Source: JAKFWF01 sp963750535 (lineage in GTDB: Bacteria > Pseudomonadota > Alphaproteobacteria > Rhizobiales > Hyphomicrobiaceae). Taken from it: 64,000 nucleotides of DNA. The position numbers and the translations under genes are program-made. A model generated the notes under the pieces. It saw only the letters and a program-made list of their open reading frames with translations, made no database searches and was not told the DNA's origin. Shown one piece after another: positions 53,338-64,000 of the stretch (position 1 is its first letter; each line of letters opens with the position of its first letter). The stretch lies in assembly GCA_963750535.1 (NCBI GenBank), contig CAVVRF010000032.1, forward strand, positions 1 to 64,000, read 5' to 3'.

Positions 53338-54771
53338 ATGATCAACGTCGCCTTCCTGCAGGAGCTGATGAACACGGTGGCCGAGCAGGGCCGCCAGTTG
53401 CTGCCGTGGCCGCTGCGCGGCGATGTTGCCGACGAGAGCGTCGAGCGCCTCGCGGCCGGGCTGGTATCGAATCGGGGCGAGGCCTCGGGCGTGGTGCTCG
53501 CGCGCGAGCTCCTGAGCCGCTACCGGTCGACCGACAATGACGGCAAGCGCGCCTTCTTCCGCTACCTCGCCGAAGCCATGCAGCCGGACCGGGAACATGC
53601 CAAGGCGGCGGCCGAGGCTTACGCGAGGTCGCCGTCGGATGCTTCCCTCGCGCAATTGCAGTTAGCGGTCGAAAGTCCGCGCCAGGAGTTCTTCCGGCGG
53701 CTCAACCTCGCGCCCGGCGCGACCGCCGAGATCGTGGCGATGCGCCGTGACCTGCTGCGCCAGCCCAAGGCCGATCCGGCGCTGAATGCCGCGCTGGCGC
53801 AGGTCGACAGCGACCTCAAGCACCTGTTCCATTCCTGGTTCAACCGCGGCTTTCTCGTGCTGCGCCGGATCGACTGGCATACGCCGGCTGCGATCCTGGA
53901 GAAGATTATCGCCTACGAGGCCGTGCACGAGATCCAGGGCTGGGACGACCTGCGGCGCCGCCTCGATCCGGCTGACCGGCGCTGCTTCGCCTTTTTTCAT
54001 CCCTCGCTGATCGACGAGCCGCTCATCTTCGTCGAAGTGGCGCTGATGGGGGCGCCGCCGCCGGGAATTGCCGAGGTGTTGCGGGAAGAGCGCAAGACGA
54101 GCGCCGCCCCGCCGGCGCCATCGACGGCGGTGTTCTACTCGATCTCCAACTGCCAGGAGGGATTGAAGGGGATCTCGTTCGGCAACTTCCTGATCAAGCA
54201 GGTGGCCGAGGAACTGGCCAAGGAGCATCCCGCGCTCAAGACCTTCGTCACGCTTTCGCCAGTGCCGCACTTTGCCCATTGGCTCGACCGCGTGCGCGCG
54301 GACGGCACGAGCGGGATCGTCACCGCGGCCGACCGCACGGCGCTGGCAGCGCTCAGCGATCCCGAATGGTTCGAGGATGCGGACGCGGTCAAGGTCCTGC
54401 AACCGTGCCTGATGGCGCTTGCCGCGCAGTATTTCCTGGTGGCGAAGACCGCGAGCGGACGACCGATCGATCCCGTCGCCCGGTTTCATCTCGGCAACGG
54501 CGCCAGGCTCGAGCGCATCAACTGGCTGGGTGATGCGTCGCTCAAGGGGTTGACCGAGGCCCACGGCTTGATGGTGAACTACCGATACGAGCTCAACGAG
54601 ATCGAGGCCAATCACGAGGCCTACGCCAACGAAGGCACCGTGGTCGCCTCCCGCGCCGTACGATCGCTGCTGCGGCGGGAAGTGAAGGGCCGCGGCGCTG
54701 CCGAGGTCAAGAGAATCGGGCATTCGGCCAAAAAGCGGGTCACTGCGGCCGTCGCCGGCGAAGGAGACTAG
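53338..54771 (+). CDS. malonyl-CoA decarboxylase
   Basis: Converts malonyl-CoA to acetyl-CoA and CO2; 477 residues. The N-terminal helical domain precedes a GNAT-fold catalytic domain. The family blocks are AYEAVHEIQGWDDLRRRL, CFAFFHPSLIDEPLIFVEVAL, FYSISNCQEGLKGISFGNFLI and FVTLSPVPHFAHWL. The serine and histidine used in catalysis lie in these last two blocks. In rhizobia the gene (matA) usually sits with matB and matC; neither is here. A palindromic repeat begins at its stop codon. Confidence 0.92.
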   Translation: MINVAFLQELMNTVAEQGRQLLPWPLRGDVADESVERLAAGLVSNRGEASGVVLARELLSRYRSTDNDGKRAFFRYLAEAMQPDREHAKAAAEAYARSPSDASLAQLQLAVESPRQEFFRRLNLAPGATAEIVAMRRDLLRQPKADPALNAALAQVDSDLKHLFHSWFNRGFLVLRRIDWHTPAAILEKIIAYEAVHEIQGWDDLRRRLDPADRRCFAFFHPSLIDEPLIFVEVALMGAPPPGIAEVLREERKTSAAPPAPSTAVFYSISNCQEGLKGISFGNFLIKQVAEELAKEHPALKTFVTLSPVPHFAHWLDRVRADGTSGIVTAADRTALAALSDPEWFEDADAVKVLQPCLMALAAQYFLVAKTASGRPIDPVARFHLGNGARLERINWLGDASLKGLTEAHGLMVNYRYELNEIEANHEAYANEGTVVASRAVRSLLRREVKGRGAAEVKRIGHSAKKRVTAAVAGEGD

Positions 54772-54843
54772 TGTCGTGATCGCGAAGTTCGCTTCATTCA
54801 TACGAGCGCTCGGCCGCGAAATTCGCGATCTGAACGACACTAG
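54768..54843. repeat. long imperfect palindrome A
   Basis: The left arm CTAGTGTCGTGATCGCGAAG and the reverse complement of the right arm (CTAGTGTCGTTCAGATCGCG) are nearly the same. A 23-base centre separates the arms. It begins inside the MCD stop codon and could also act as a transcript end. Confidence 0.7.
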
Positions 54844-54858
54844 CCAAGCATAGGATTT

Positions 54859-54936
54859 CTAGTGTGATTCAGATCGAGAAGTGCGTCAGAGATCCTTGCA
54901 ACGACAATGAAACGCACTTCTCGATCATCACACTGG
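54859..54936. repeat. long imperfect palindrome B
   Basis: The left arm CTAGTGTGATTCAGATCGAG and the reverse complement of the right arm (CCAGTGTGATGATCGAGAAG) match over about 25 bases. Its arm sequence is related to that of palindrome A sixteen bases away, so the two belong to one repeat family. Confidence 0.7.
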
Positions 54937-55021
54937 CCGGGGTCGACGCTTGTGCCGTCCGGCGCGAAGTGCACAATAGCCGCGTTGACGGATCAGCTTC
55001 AGATTTTTCTGGGACAGTCCA

Positions 55022-56014
55022 ATGCGATACGATGACCAGGACCGCGAAAGCAGCAACGTCGAGGACCGTCGCGGACAGGGCGGCGGAATGTTCGGTGGCA
55101 GCGGTGGCGGGCTGCAGATCCCGATTCCGATGGGCGGCGGAGCGCGCGGCGGGTTCAGCCTGACGACCATGCTGATCATCGGAGCGCTGATGCTGCTGTT
55201 CGGCTTCAATCCGCTGGATCTTCTGCGCGGCGGCGGGCCGGACATGTCGCAGGTGCCGCAGATGCCCCGCGTCGATCCGGGCGCGCGGCCGACCTCGCAG
55301 CGCAATCCGTTCGAGATTCCGGGGCTGCCGAGCGGACAGCGCCGCGCGACCGCGGACACCGACGAGATGAAGAAGTTCGTCGCGCGCGTGCTGGCCGACA
55401 CCGAGGATGTGTGGAGCCGGGTGTTCAAGAGCTTCGGCAAGACCTATCAGGAACCGAAGCTGGTGATTTTCGACCGGGCGACGCCGACCGCCTGCGGCAC
55501 CGGCCAGACCGCGATGGGGCCGTTCTATTGCCCGCTCGATCGCAAGGTGTACATCGACCTGGCGTTCTACGAGGAGCTCAAGCGGCGGTTCAATGCGCCA
55601 GGCGACTTCGCCCAGGCCTATGTCGTCGCGCACGAGGTCGGTCACCATGTGCAGACCCTGCTCGGCATCGCCGACCGCGTCCAGCAGATGAAGGAACGGG
55701 TCGATCAGCGAACTGCGAACCGCATCCAGGTGCGGATGGAGTTGCAGGCCGACTGCCTCGCCGGCGTCTGGGCGAAGCTCAACGATCAACTCAACAGCCG
55801 TCTGCAGCAGGGTGATATCGAAGAAGGTCTCAACGCCGCGTCCCAGATCGGCGACGACATGATCCAGCGCAATATGGGATCCGGCCGGGTGATGAAAGAT
55901 GCCTTCACCCATGGCTCGTCGGCTGCGCGCGTGCGCTGGTTCAGCCAGGGCTTCAAGACCGGCAACATGCAGTCCTGTGACACGTTCAACGCCTCGCAGG
56001 ACCAGATCGACTAG
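55022..56014 (+). CDS. neutral zinc metallopeptidase (YpfJ/KPN_02809 family)
   Basis: Predicted membrane-anchored zinc protease of 330 residues. A glycine-rich N-terminus leads to one membrane segment (about 46-62, SLTTMLIIGALMLLFGF). The catalytic domain has the zinc motif HEVGHH (H204, E205, H208) and the third-ligand region MELQADCLAGVW. CGTGQTAMGPFYCPLD is a family block. The physiological substrate is unknown. A hairpin terminator follows. Confidence 0.9.
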   Translation: MRYDDQDRESSNVEDRRGQGGGMFGGSGGGLQIPIPMGGGARGGFSLTTMLIIGALMLLFGFNPLDLLRGGGPDMSQVPQMPRVDPGARPTSQRNPFEIPGLPSGQRRATADTDEMKKFVARVLADTEDVWSRVFKSFGKTYQEPKLVIFDRATPTACGTGQTAMGPFYCPLDRKVYIDLAFYEELKRRFNAPGDFAQAYVVAHEVGHHVQTLLGIADRVQQMKERVDQRTANRIQVRMELQADCLAGVWAKLNDQLNSRLQQGDIEEGLNAASQIGDDMIQRNMGSGRVMKDAFTHGSSAARVRWFSQGFKTGNMQSCDTFNASQDQID

Positions 56015-56040
56015 ACGTCTTCCCTGAGCGCCGACGAGCC

Positions 56041-56073
56041 AAAGGCCGGCCGCAGTCGCGACCGGCCCTTTCT
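56041..56073 (+). terminator. terminator after the YpfJ-type gene
   Basis: AAAGGCCGG pairs with CCGGCCCTTT (one bulged base) around a CGCAGTCGCGA-type loop, followed by CTGTTG. It lies 27 bases after the stop codon. Confidence 0.6.
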
Positions 56074-56159
56074 GTTGTCATGCAAGCAGCGGTTGTGCCC
56101 TGTCCCGATTTTCTCTCTCACGCGCCGGCGCGCAAACGCGCGGCGATGAAGGCATCGCT

Positions 56160-57155
56160 TCACAGCGCGTTGCCGCCGAAGCCGGTGACACGGCATGCCA
56201 CCCGCTTGGCCTTGAGCTGGGCGCAGACTCGCGCGGCCTCTTCCGGTGTGTCGATCGGGCCGGCGACCAGCTGATAGGGCTGGCCCTCGCCGGCGTTGGT
56301 GTACCGCGGCTCGAGGTTCTTCAGTGCCGCGCCGTTCTGGTCCGCCAGCAGGCTCCAGTTCAACCGCAGCGCGTCGAGTGACGGACCACTCGACAGCTCG
56401 ACCGCCGCCGGCTGGGCCGACTTCGACACCTTTATTGCGCCGGGACCGAAGGCTGGAACCGGGGCCGTGGCCACTGCCGCCGGTGGCGGCGGCGCCGGCA
56501 CGCCATGTGCCGGGGGCGCGATGCTGCCGGTCGCAAGCGGACTGGTCACGGGGCTCGCTGCGGGACTGGCCGCCGGCGCCTGCGGGGCGGCGACCGGCGC
56601 CGGCGAGTTGAGCACGGTGACGCTGGTCGGGCCAGCCGCCGCCGGCACCGCGCCGGGATCGGCTGCTTGCGCGGTTGCCTGCGTGGCGGCTTGCGCCGCG
56701 GCAGATGTCTTTTCAGCCGCCCTCTTGGCGCGCGCCTCCGCCTGGCGCTGCGCCGCGGTCTTGGGCGCCGCCGGCGGCGCGGCGGGAGCCGCTGCCTCGG
56801 TGGCGACCGGCGCCTTGGCGTGCTCCTCGATCGTGGCGATTCGATCGAGGAGATCCTTCTCGCGTGCGGCACTGGCCTGGATGGTCGTCCGCAGCACGGT
56901 GACGTCGCGCTGGATGTCGCCGACGGTTTGCTTCAGACCGGTCAGATCGGTTGCGAACCGGGCAATCGCCTGGTTCTCGCCGCTGACGGCAGGTTCGGTT
57001 CGTCCGGGCGTCCATTCGCCCAGCACGCTTGGCTGAATGGCCAGTGTCACCATGTAGGCCAAGGCGAACGCCGCGAGCAGCATCCATGCGCCCGCGTAGA
57101 TCTTGGCGAATTTGGCGGCAGGCCGGGGCTTGGGTATCGAGGTGGCCATGGTCAT
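56160..57155 (-). CDS. membrane-anchored SPOR-like protein
   Basis: A 331-residue protein. It has a single N-terminal membrane segment (about 22-40), a helical region suited to a coiled coil (60-115), a long Ala/Pro-rich linker (115-250), and a C-terminal domain of about 75 residues. That domain, with QPYQLVAGPIDTPEEAARVCAQLKAKRVACRV, resembles a SPOR domain in layout (two strand-helix units). SPOR domains bind denuded peptidoglycan at septa. The similarity is moderate, so peptidoglycan binding is a guess. It is divergent from glmU. Confidence 0.65.
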   Translation of the reverse strand: MTMATSIPKPRPAAKFAKIYAGAWMLLAAFALAYMVTLAIQPSVLGEWTPGRTEPAVSGENQAIARFATDLTGLKQTVGDIQRDVTVLRTTIQASAAREKDLLDRIATIEEHAKAPVATEAAAPAAPPAAPKTAAQRQAEARAKRAAEKTSAAAQAATQATAQAADPGAVPAAAGPTSVTVLNSPAPVAAPQAPAASPAASPVTSPLATGSIAPPAHGVPAPPPPAAVATAPVPAFGPGAIKVSKSAQPAAVELSSGPSLDALRLNWSLLADQNGAALKNLEPRYTNAGEGQPYQLVAGPIDTPEEAARVCAQLKAKRVACRVTGFGGNAL

Positions 57156-57430
57156 GGGTTCGTCCGATTGCGAATCACTGAACGGTCGACAAAATCGTGG
57201 CTGCGACGCCGTGACGGGGTCAACGCTCGCGCGGACCGGGGCATTACGAGTCTGTGGACAGTGTCGAATGGGTTGCTACAAGCGGGCGTGGGCATCGCAC
57301 GAGTTGTGAGGGATGTGCCTGGAGCGAGCAGAGCTCGCCGCGTCGATGTCTCGGCACGGAACTTGCCGATAGAGAAGTCGAATCCAACCGGCGCCAGGCG
57401 CGCCGTACGAAATCGGAGCGAGGCAAGCTG

Positions 57431-58792
57431 ATGCCGAGACCGCAGTTTCAAGCCATCGTGCTCGCAGCCGGCAAAGGTACGCGGATGAAGTCGGCGGTGC
57501 CGAAGGTGCTGCACCGCGTTGCCGGCCTGTCGATGCTCGGGCATGTGATCGGGCTCGCCGCGGCGAGCAGGTGCGACCGGCTGTCGGTCGTCATCGGGCC
57601 GGGGATGGATGCCGTCGCCAAGGAGACATTGCGGCTGGCGCCGGCGGCCGCCATCTTCACGCAGCACGAGCAGCGCGGGACCGCCGACGCGGTGCTGGCG
57701 GCGCGGGCTGCGATCAGCGGTGATCCCGGCGACGTCATCGTGCTCTATGCTGATACGCCGCTCATCCAGAACGAGACGATTGCACGGCTGCGCGAGGCTC
57801 TCGACGGCGGCGCCGCGGTCGCCGTTCTGGGCTTCGAGGCGGCAGACCCGACCGGTTACGGCCGGCTGATCACCTCGCCGGACGGCGCGCTGCTGGCAAT
57901 CCGCGAGCACAAGGACGCCACCGCGGCCGAGCTCGAAGTGCGCCTGTGCAACTCGGGCGTGCTCGCATTCCGCTGCCCGGATCTGCTCGGCATTCTCGAC
58001 GCCATCGGCAACGCGAATGCCAAAGGCGAGTACTACCTGACCGATGCCGTCGAGATCGCCCGCGCGCGCGGGCTGGCGGCAAGCGTCGTGGTTTGCCGGG
58101 AGGACGAGGTGCTGGGCGTCAACGCGCGCGATCAGCTGGCAGCGGCCGAGGCCGTGTTCCAGCGCCGGATGCGGGCCAGGGTGATGGCCGAGGGCGCGAC
58201 GCTGATCGCGCCGGAAACGGTATGGTTCAGCCACGATACCCGCATCGGGCGCGACGTCGTGATCGAGCCCAACGTGTTCTTCGGGCCGAATGTCGCGGTC
58301 GAGGATGGCGTCGAGATCAAGGCCAATTGCCACCTCGAAGGCGCGCACGTGGGCAGCGGCAGCCGCATCGGCCCGTTCGCGCGACTGCGACCGGGGGCCG
58401 ACCTCGGTGCCGACGTCCATATCGGTAATTTCGTCGAGGTGAAGAATGTCGCGATGGCGGCCGGCGCCAAGGCCAATCATCTCGCCTACCTGGGCGACGG
58501 CGCGGTCGGCGCCAAGGCGAACATCGGCGCCGGCACGATCTTCTGCAACTACGACGGCTTCAACAAGTCGAGGACGGTGGTCGAGGACGGCGCCTTCGTC
58601 GGCTCCAACACCTCGCTGGTGGCACCGGTGCGGATCGGCGCCGGCTCGTACGTCGGCTCGGGCAGCGTGATCACGAAGGACGTGCCGGCGAACGCACTGG
58701 CGATCGAGCGCAGCGCCCAGGAAACACGGGAAGGCTGGGCGCAGAAATTCCGTATTCTGATGGCGAAGCGCAAGGCGGCCAGGAACGCCTGA
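57431..58792 (+). CDS. glmU: bifunctional UDP-GlcNAc pyrophosphorylase / GlcN-1-P acetyltransferase
   Basis: Makes UDP-GlcNAc for peptidoglycan and lipid A; 453 residues from ATG 57431. The N-terminal uridylyltransferase domain has AIVLAAGKGTRMKSAVPKVLH, then EQRGTADAVLAAR and LYADTPLI. The C-terminal left-handed beta-helix acetyltransferase has FARLRPGADLGADVHIGNFVEVKN and NYDGFNKSRTVVEDG. It is followed by glmS, which supplies glucosamine-6-phosphate to the same pathway. Confidence 0.97.
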   Translation: MPRPQFQAIVLAAGKGTRMKSAVPKVLHRVAGLSMLGHVIGLAAASRCDRLSVVIGPGMDAVAKETLRLAPAAAIFTQHEQRGTADAVLAARAAISGDPGDVIVLYADTPLIQNETIARLREALDGGAAVAVLGFEAADPTGYGRLITSPDGALLAIREHKDATAAELEVRLCNSGVLAFRCPDLLGILDAIGNANAKGEYYLTDAVEIARARGLAASVVVCREDEVLGVNARDQLAAAEAVFQRRMRARVMAEGATLIAPETVWFSHDTRIGRDVVIEPNVFFGPNVAVEDGVEIKANCHLEGAHVGSGSRIGPFARLRPGADLGADVHIGNFVEVKNVAMAAGAKANHLAYLGDGAVGAKANIGAGTIFCNYDGFNKSRTVVEDGAFVGSNTSLVAPVRIGAGSYVGSGSVITKDVPANALAIERSAQETREGWAQKFRILMAKRKAARNA

Positions 58793-58919
58793 CCGAAATC
58801 GCCGGCGGCGGCGGGCTTTCGCGAAGGCGGAGTCGTCATCGGCAACAAAGAGTGAATTGAGCATATCACTGCCGCACACCTATGGTCTTGGCGGCGCATC
58901 TGCGACAGAGGTTCAAAGC

Positions 58920-60741
<1,822 letters not shown>

Positions 60742-60867
60742 TGGGTCGAAACAAGGGGCTGAACCCGCGTTCTGCAGTCGTCGATTTGCCTCAATCCACT
60801 GTTTCACGTAGCGTTGCGGTCAGTCGAGGAGGTGCGGCGTATCAACGGGTCCGAGGGGGACACGTCC

Positions 60868-62094
60868 ATGGGGTTGTGGAACAAATGCGCAGAACGTGTG
60901 CGCATTGCCTTGCATTGGACCACGGCGATCGCTGCGGCCATCACCCTCGCTCACGCCATCGTCGACAGCAGCGCCCTGGCTCAGACCCAGGCCCCTTCCA
61001 GTGAGCCGGCGGCAGCCGCGGCGCCAAAAAAGGCAAAGCCGAAATCCAAGGTGGCGGCCAAGAAGCCGACCGAAGAAAAGAAGGATCCTGCTGTCGCGCA
61101 GCAGCAGATCGACGCCGGCATCGCATCGTTGCAGGCGGGCAAGGCCGAGCAGGCGGTCCAGCAATTCACCACCGCCCTGACCGGTGGCAGCCTGCCGTCG
61201 GCGTTGATGGCGCGGGCGCAATATCACCGCGGGTTGGCGTATCGCAAAGTGAACAAGCCGGCGCTCGCAATCAGCGATCTCACCCAGGCGCTATGGCTCA
61301 AGAACGGCCTCAACGAAACCGAGCGTGCCGACGCCTTGCAAAACCGGATCGCCGCCTATCGCGATGCCGGCCTGCCCGATCAAGAGGACGCTCAGGGCTC
61401 GAAGGCTGCCGCGGCGTCCAAGCCGGCAACAGCGCAGACCAGCACCGAAGTCGCGAGCGGCTCGACCGGGCCGGCAAGCACGGGCAGCATACAGGGCAGC
61501 AAGCCAACCGCGAGCCTGGCGCCGTCGACCGAAAGCGCGACCGCGTCGCCGTCGAGCGGACTCGCCGGCTTCTTCGGCAATCTGTTCGGCGGTGCTTCGG
61601 CGAGTTCGAGCGCGCAGACAGCTCCAGCGTCGGCGACACCGGCTCCGGCGCGCACCGAAGTCTCAGCCTCGACCTGGAGTGCTGGCGTCGAGGTGAAGCC
61701 GTCGGCCGCCGCGAAAGCGACGAAGAAAGCGGCTGCGGCGCAACCGAAGGAAGAGCTATTGCCGTGGCAGCAGCCTTCAGCTGCTCCAGCGGCGACCAGG
61801 ACCGCCGCCATCTCGACCGCTGCGGCGCCGACTGCCAGCGGCCACGGCCGCTACATGCTGCAGGTCGGCCAGCACAAGTCGGCCGCCGAGGCGGAATCCG
61901 CGGCCGCCAGGCTGAAGCAGCAGCTTTCGGCCGAGCTCGCCGGGCGCGAGGTATCGATCGTCGCGGTCCAGGCCGGCGGGTTCGGAACGCTGCACCGGGT
62001 GAGCTTCGGGCCTTTTGCCGATCCCGCCGAATGGAAGGAGTTGTGCCCCAAGCTGCTGAGCGCCGGCCACGACTGCCTGCCGCTCGCCCAATAG
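60868..62094 (+). CDS. exported SPOR-domain protein with TPR-like region
   Basis: A 408-residue protein. A hydrophobic N-terminal segment ends in a signal-like SALAQT. A lysine/alanine-rich stretch and a tetratricopeptide-like region follow (about 70-165: QQIDAGIASLQAGKAEQAVQQF, YHRGLAYRKVNKPALAISDL). Then a long Ser/Ala/Pro-rich linker leads to a C-terminal SPOR domain (GRYMLQVGQHKSAAEAESAA, GTLHRVSFGPFAD). ATG 60868 is chosen because GAGGGGGA precedes it by seven bases. A peptidoglycan-binding envelope role is inferred from the SPOR domain. Confidence 0.8.
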   Translation: MGLWNKCAERVRIALHWTTAIAAAITLAHAIVDSSALAQTQAPSSEPAAAAAPKKAKPKSKVAAKKPTEEKKDPAVAQQQIDAGIASLQAGKAEQAVQQFTTALTGGSLPSALMARAQYHRGLAYRKVNKPALAISDLTQALWLKNGLNETERADALQNRIAAYRDAGLPDQEDAQGSKAAAASKPATAQTSTEVASGSTGPASTGSIQGSKPTASLAPSTESATASPSSGLAGFFGNLFGGASASSSAQTAPASATPAPARTEVSASTWSAGVEVKPSAAAKATKKAAAAQPKEELLPWQQPSAAPAATRTAAISTAAAPTASGHGRYMLQVGQHKSAAEAESAAARLKQQLSAELAGREVSIVAVQAGGFGTLHRVSFGPFADPAEWKELCPKLLSAGHDCLPLAQ

Positions 62095-62197
62095 CGCCGG
62101 GCCAGCAGCGCGGCGTCAGTAACGCTGCGAAAGTATGGGCTTTTCCGAACCGCTTCGGCCCGATAGATTGGCGCCCGGCGGTATTCGGGACGAAGGT

Positions 62198-63013
62198 ATG
62201 AAGCACAGCGCGCCACCACCGAAAGTGGCTTCACAGCTCAACAGCGACGGCGGCAGGAAGTCGGTCCTGGCGCAGCTCAGCGAGCCCGCACCCGGTGACC
62301 AGAGCATGCATCTGGGCTCCCGGCTCAGGAACTATTTCCTGACTGGCCTGCTGGTCGTCGGACCGGTGACGATCACGCTCTATGCGGCGAGCTGGTTCGT
62401 CAACGTCGTCGACGCGTGGGTGAAGCCTTTCGTTCCCAGGGCCTACAATCCCGACACCTATCTGCCGTTCTCGGTGCCGGGCTTCGGGTTGCTGTTCGCG
62501 ATCGTCGCGCTGATGATGATCGGCGCGCTCGCCGCCAACCTGCTGGGCCGTACCCTTATCAGCTACGGCGATCTGTTTCTCGGCCGGATGCCGGTGGTCA
62601 GAAACGTCTATCGCGCGATCCAGCAGATCTTCGAGAGCGTCATCACCGCGGCCGGTCCCACCGCCAATTTCCAGAAGGTCGGCCTGATCGAGTTTCCGTC
62701 CAAGGGCATCTGGTCGATCGTCTTTGTCACCGGCGAGACGACTGGCGAGATCGCGTCGGTCAAGCCTGGCGGCGCCGACGATCTGGTGACCGTGTTCATG
62801 GCGACCGGCATTGTGCCCCCGACCGGCTTCGTCTGTTTCGTGCCGCGCAAGGACGTGACGTTCCTCAACATGACGGTCGAGGACGCCGCCAAGATCGTCA
62901 TTTCGGCCGGCATGGTGACGCCCGACCCGCAGCGCAAGCTCGCCGAAATGGCGGCCGTCGCCGCCAAAGCCAGGGCCAGGGGAAATATTCCGACGATCAA
63001 AGCTGCTTCCTGA
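62198..63013 (+). CDS. DUF502 family membrane protein
   Basis: A 271-residue membrane protein of unknown function. Two membrane segments (about 52-72, YFLTGLLVVGPVTITLYAAS, and 96-118, GFGLLFAIVALMMIGALAAN) are followed by the family blocks GRMPVVRNVYRAIQQIFESV, EFPSKGIWSIVFVTGE, and VFMATGIVPPTGFVCFVPRKD. A TM-loop-TM with a cytoplasmic or periplasmic beta domain is likely. It is convergent with recG. Confidence 0.87.
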   Translation: MKHSAPPPKVASQLNSDGGRKSVLAQLSEPAPGDQSMHLGSRLRNYFLTGLLVVGPVTITLYAASWFVNVVDAWVKPFVPRAYNPDTYLPFSVPGFGLLFAIVALMMIGALAANLLGRTLISYGDLFLGRMPVVRNVYRAIQQIFESVITAAGPTANFQKVGLIEFPSKGIWSIVFVTGETTGEIASVKPGGADDLVTVFMATGIVPPTGFVCFVPRKDVTFLNMTVEDAAKIVISAGMVTPDPQRKLAEMAAVAAKARARGNIPTIKAAS

Positions 63014-63073
63014 GGGCCGCATCCGCCTGCGTTTCACCGAGCCGGCCGGCTGCAGCGAAGCGTTGCGACGGGA

Positions 63074-64000
63074 TCAAGCGGCCCTGAACAGCCTGATCGC
63101 CTCGTCGCACTCGAACAGATAGAGCAGCGTGCGCAGCGCCTCGCCCCTGGGGCTCAGGAGCTTGGCGTCGCGCGACAGGATCAGGGCGGCGTCGTCGCGG
63201 GCGGTCGCCAGCAGGTCGGCATAGCCCGGGACATCGGCGACGCGGAACTCCGGCAGCCCCGATTGGCGCGCGCCCATGACCTCGCCGCCGCCGCGCAGCT
63301 CGAGATCCTTTTCGGCGATCAGGAAGCCGTCCTCGGTGTCGCGCATCATCTTGAGGCGGGCCTCCGCCGTCTCGCCGAGCGGTGCCTTGTAGAGCAGCAC
63401 GCAGAACGACTGCCGGTTGCCGCGTCCGACCCGACCGCGCAGCTGGTGCAATTGCGCGAGACCAAACCTCTCGGCGTGCTCGATCACCATGATCGAGGCA
63501 TTCGGCACGTTGACGCCGACCTCGATGACGGTGGTCGAGACCAGGATCTTGAGCCGGTTGGCGGTGAAGGCCGCCATCACCTCGTCCTTGGCGGTGCCCG
63601 ACATGGCGCCATGCAGCAGACCGACCGCGCTGCCGAAGATCTGTCCGAGGTGGGCGGCGCGCTCTTCGGCGGCGGCGAGCTCGGAGACGTCCGAGCTCTC
63701 GATCAGCGGGCACACCCAGTAGATCTGCGCGCCCTCGGATACCGCGCGGCGCAGGCCGTCGGTCACCTCCTCGAGCCGATCGAGCGAGACGAGCGTGGTC
63801 TGTACCGGCTTGCGGCCCGCCGGCTTTTCAGTCAGGCGCGAGACGTCGAGATCGCCGTAGTGGGTCATCAGCAGCGTGCGCGGGATCGGGGTCGCGGTCA
63901 TCACCAGGACGTTGGCGCCGCCGTCGCCGCCCTTGGTCTGCAGGGCGAGGCGCTGGTGCACGCCGAAGCGGTGCTGCTCGTCGATCACGGCGAAGGCGAG
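63074..64000 (-). CDS. recG: ATP-dependent DNA helicase RecG, 3' part
   Basis: Branch-migration helicase that remodels stalled forks. Only the C-terminal ~308 residues are in the window; the gene runs off the right edge (the frame is open to 64000). Visible helicase motifs are the DEQH box (IDEQHRFG), TATPIPRT, VSTTVIEVGVNVPNA and RGRVGRG. The RecG-specific DLELRGGGEVMGARQSG and the C-terminal TRG-like region follow. The convergent neighbour is the DUF502 gene. Confidence 0.95.
   Translation of the reverse strand, partial: LAFAVIDEQHRFGVHQRLALQTKGGDGGANVLVMTATPIPRTLLMTHYGDLDVSRLTEKPAGRKPVQTTLVSLDRLEEVTDGLRRAVSEGAQIYWVCPLIESSDVSELAAAEERAAHLGQIFGSAVGLLHGAMSGTAKDEVMAAFTANRLKILVSTTVIEVGVNVPNASIMVIEHAERFGLAQLHQLRGRVGRGNRQSFCVLLYKAPLGETAEARLKMMRDTEDGFLIAEKDLELRGGGEVMGARQSGLPEFRVADVPGYADLLATARDDAALILSRDAKLLSPRGEALRTLLYLFECDEAIRLFRAA

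Overview
The window is a high-GC chromosomal segment of an alphaproteobacterium, most likely of the order Hyphomicrobiales (Rhizobiales) near the Bradyrhizobiaceae/Xanthobacteraceae. The reasons are the gene order rpsB-tsf, then pyrH-frr-uppS-cdsA-dxr-rseP-bamA-lpxD-fabZ-lpxA-lpxI-lpxB, the use of LpxI instead of LpxH, an S2 protein of 331 residues with a C-terminal extension, a plant-type glutamate-cysteine ligase, a UPF0262 protein and a candidate Irr iron-control box. The family assignment is an inference from gene content.

Layout. 0-8 kb: minus-strand genes for glutathione synthesis, a FAD dehydrogenase paired with an M24 peptidase, a UPF0262/low-molecular-weight phosphatase pair, an amidohydrolase, tRNA-Glu and an enolase-family epimerase. 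8-25 kb: a plus-strand core block for translation (rpsB, tsf, frr), UMP kinase, isoprenoid and undecaprenyl synthesis (dxr, uppS), phospholipid precursors (cdsA), outer-membrane assembly (rseP, bamA) and lipid A (lpxD, fabZ, lpxA, lpxI, lpxB). An outer-membrane beta-barrel gene on the minus strand and a broken MarR-like regulator lie between tsf and pyrH. 25-32.6 kb: DUF1989 protein, FAD-linked oxidase, a membrane-anchored unknown, gltX and comEC. 32.9-37.3 kb: a four-gene polyamine-type ABC transporter operon, heavily interrupted by small indels.

37.3-46.3 kb is the most unusual part. A cysteine-rich unknown protein lies under a candidate Irr box. Next comes a minus-strand cassette of a PTPS/QueD-like protein, a GT4 glycosyltransferase and a SAM methyltransferase. 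A zinc-type dehydrogenase, co-directional with this cassette, lies 5 kb further on. The 5 kb between them is an accessory island with an M24 peptidase, two copies of a 79-bp palindromic repeat, a low-GC membrane protein, a low-GC secreted-protein gene split by a complete IS3-family element (1281 bp, GTGC target duplication, GGGAAAC slippery site), and an Rhs/YD-repeat relic.

46-64 kb: opgH-like glucosyltransferase, an addiction-module antitoxin with a truncated toxin, DUF2306 and FkbM proteins, a broken 3'-5' exonuclease, a phytoene-dehydrogenase-like flavoprotein, a 2-hydroxyacid dehydrogenase, malonyl-CoA decarboxylase, a YpfJ-type metallopeptidase, two SPOR-type proteins, glmU-glmS (UDP-GlcNAc supply for lipid A and peptidoglycan), DUF502 and the 3' part of recG.

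A caution applies throughout. Single-base frameshifts interrupt several otherwise perfectly conserved genes, including the essential or near-essential bamA and glmS, and more than a dozen hit the ABC operon. Consensus or assembly errors are the simplest explanation, so several 'broken' genes here may be intact in the organism.
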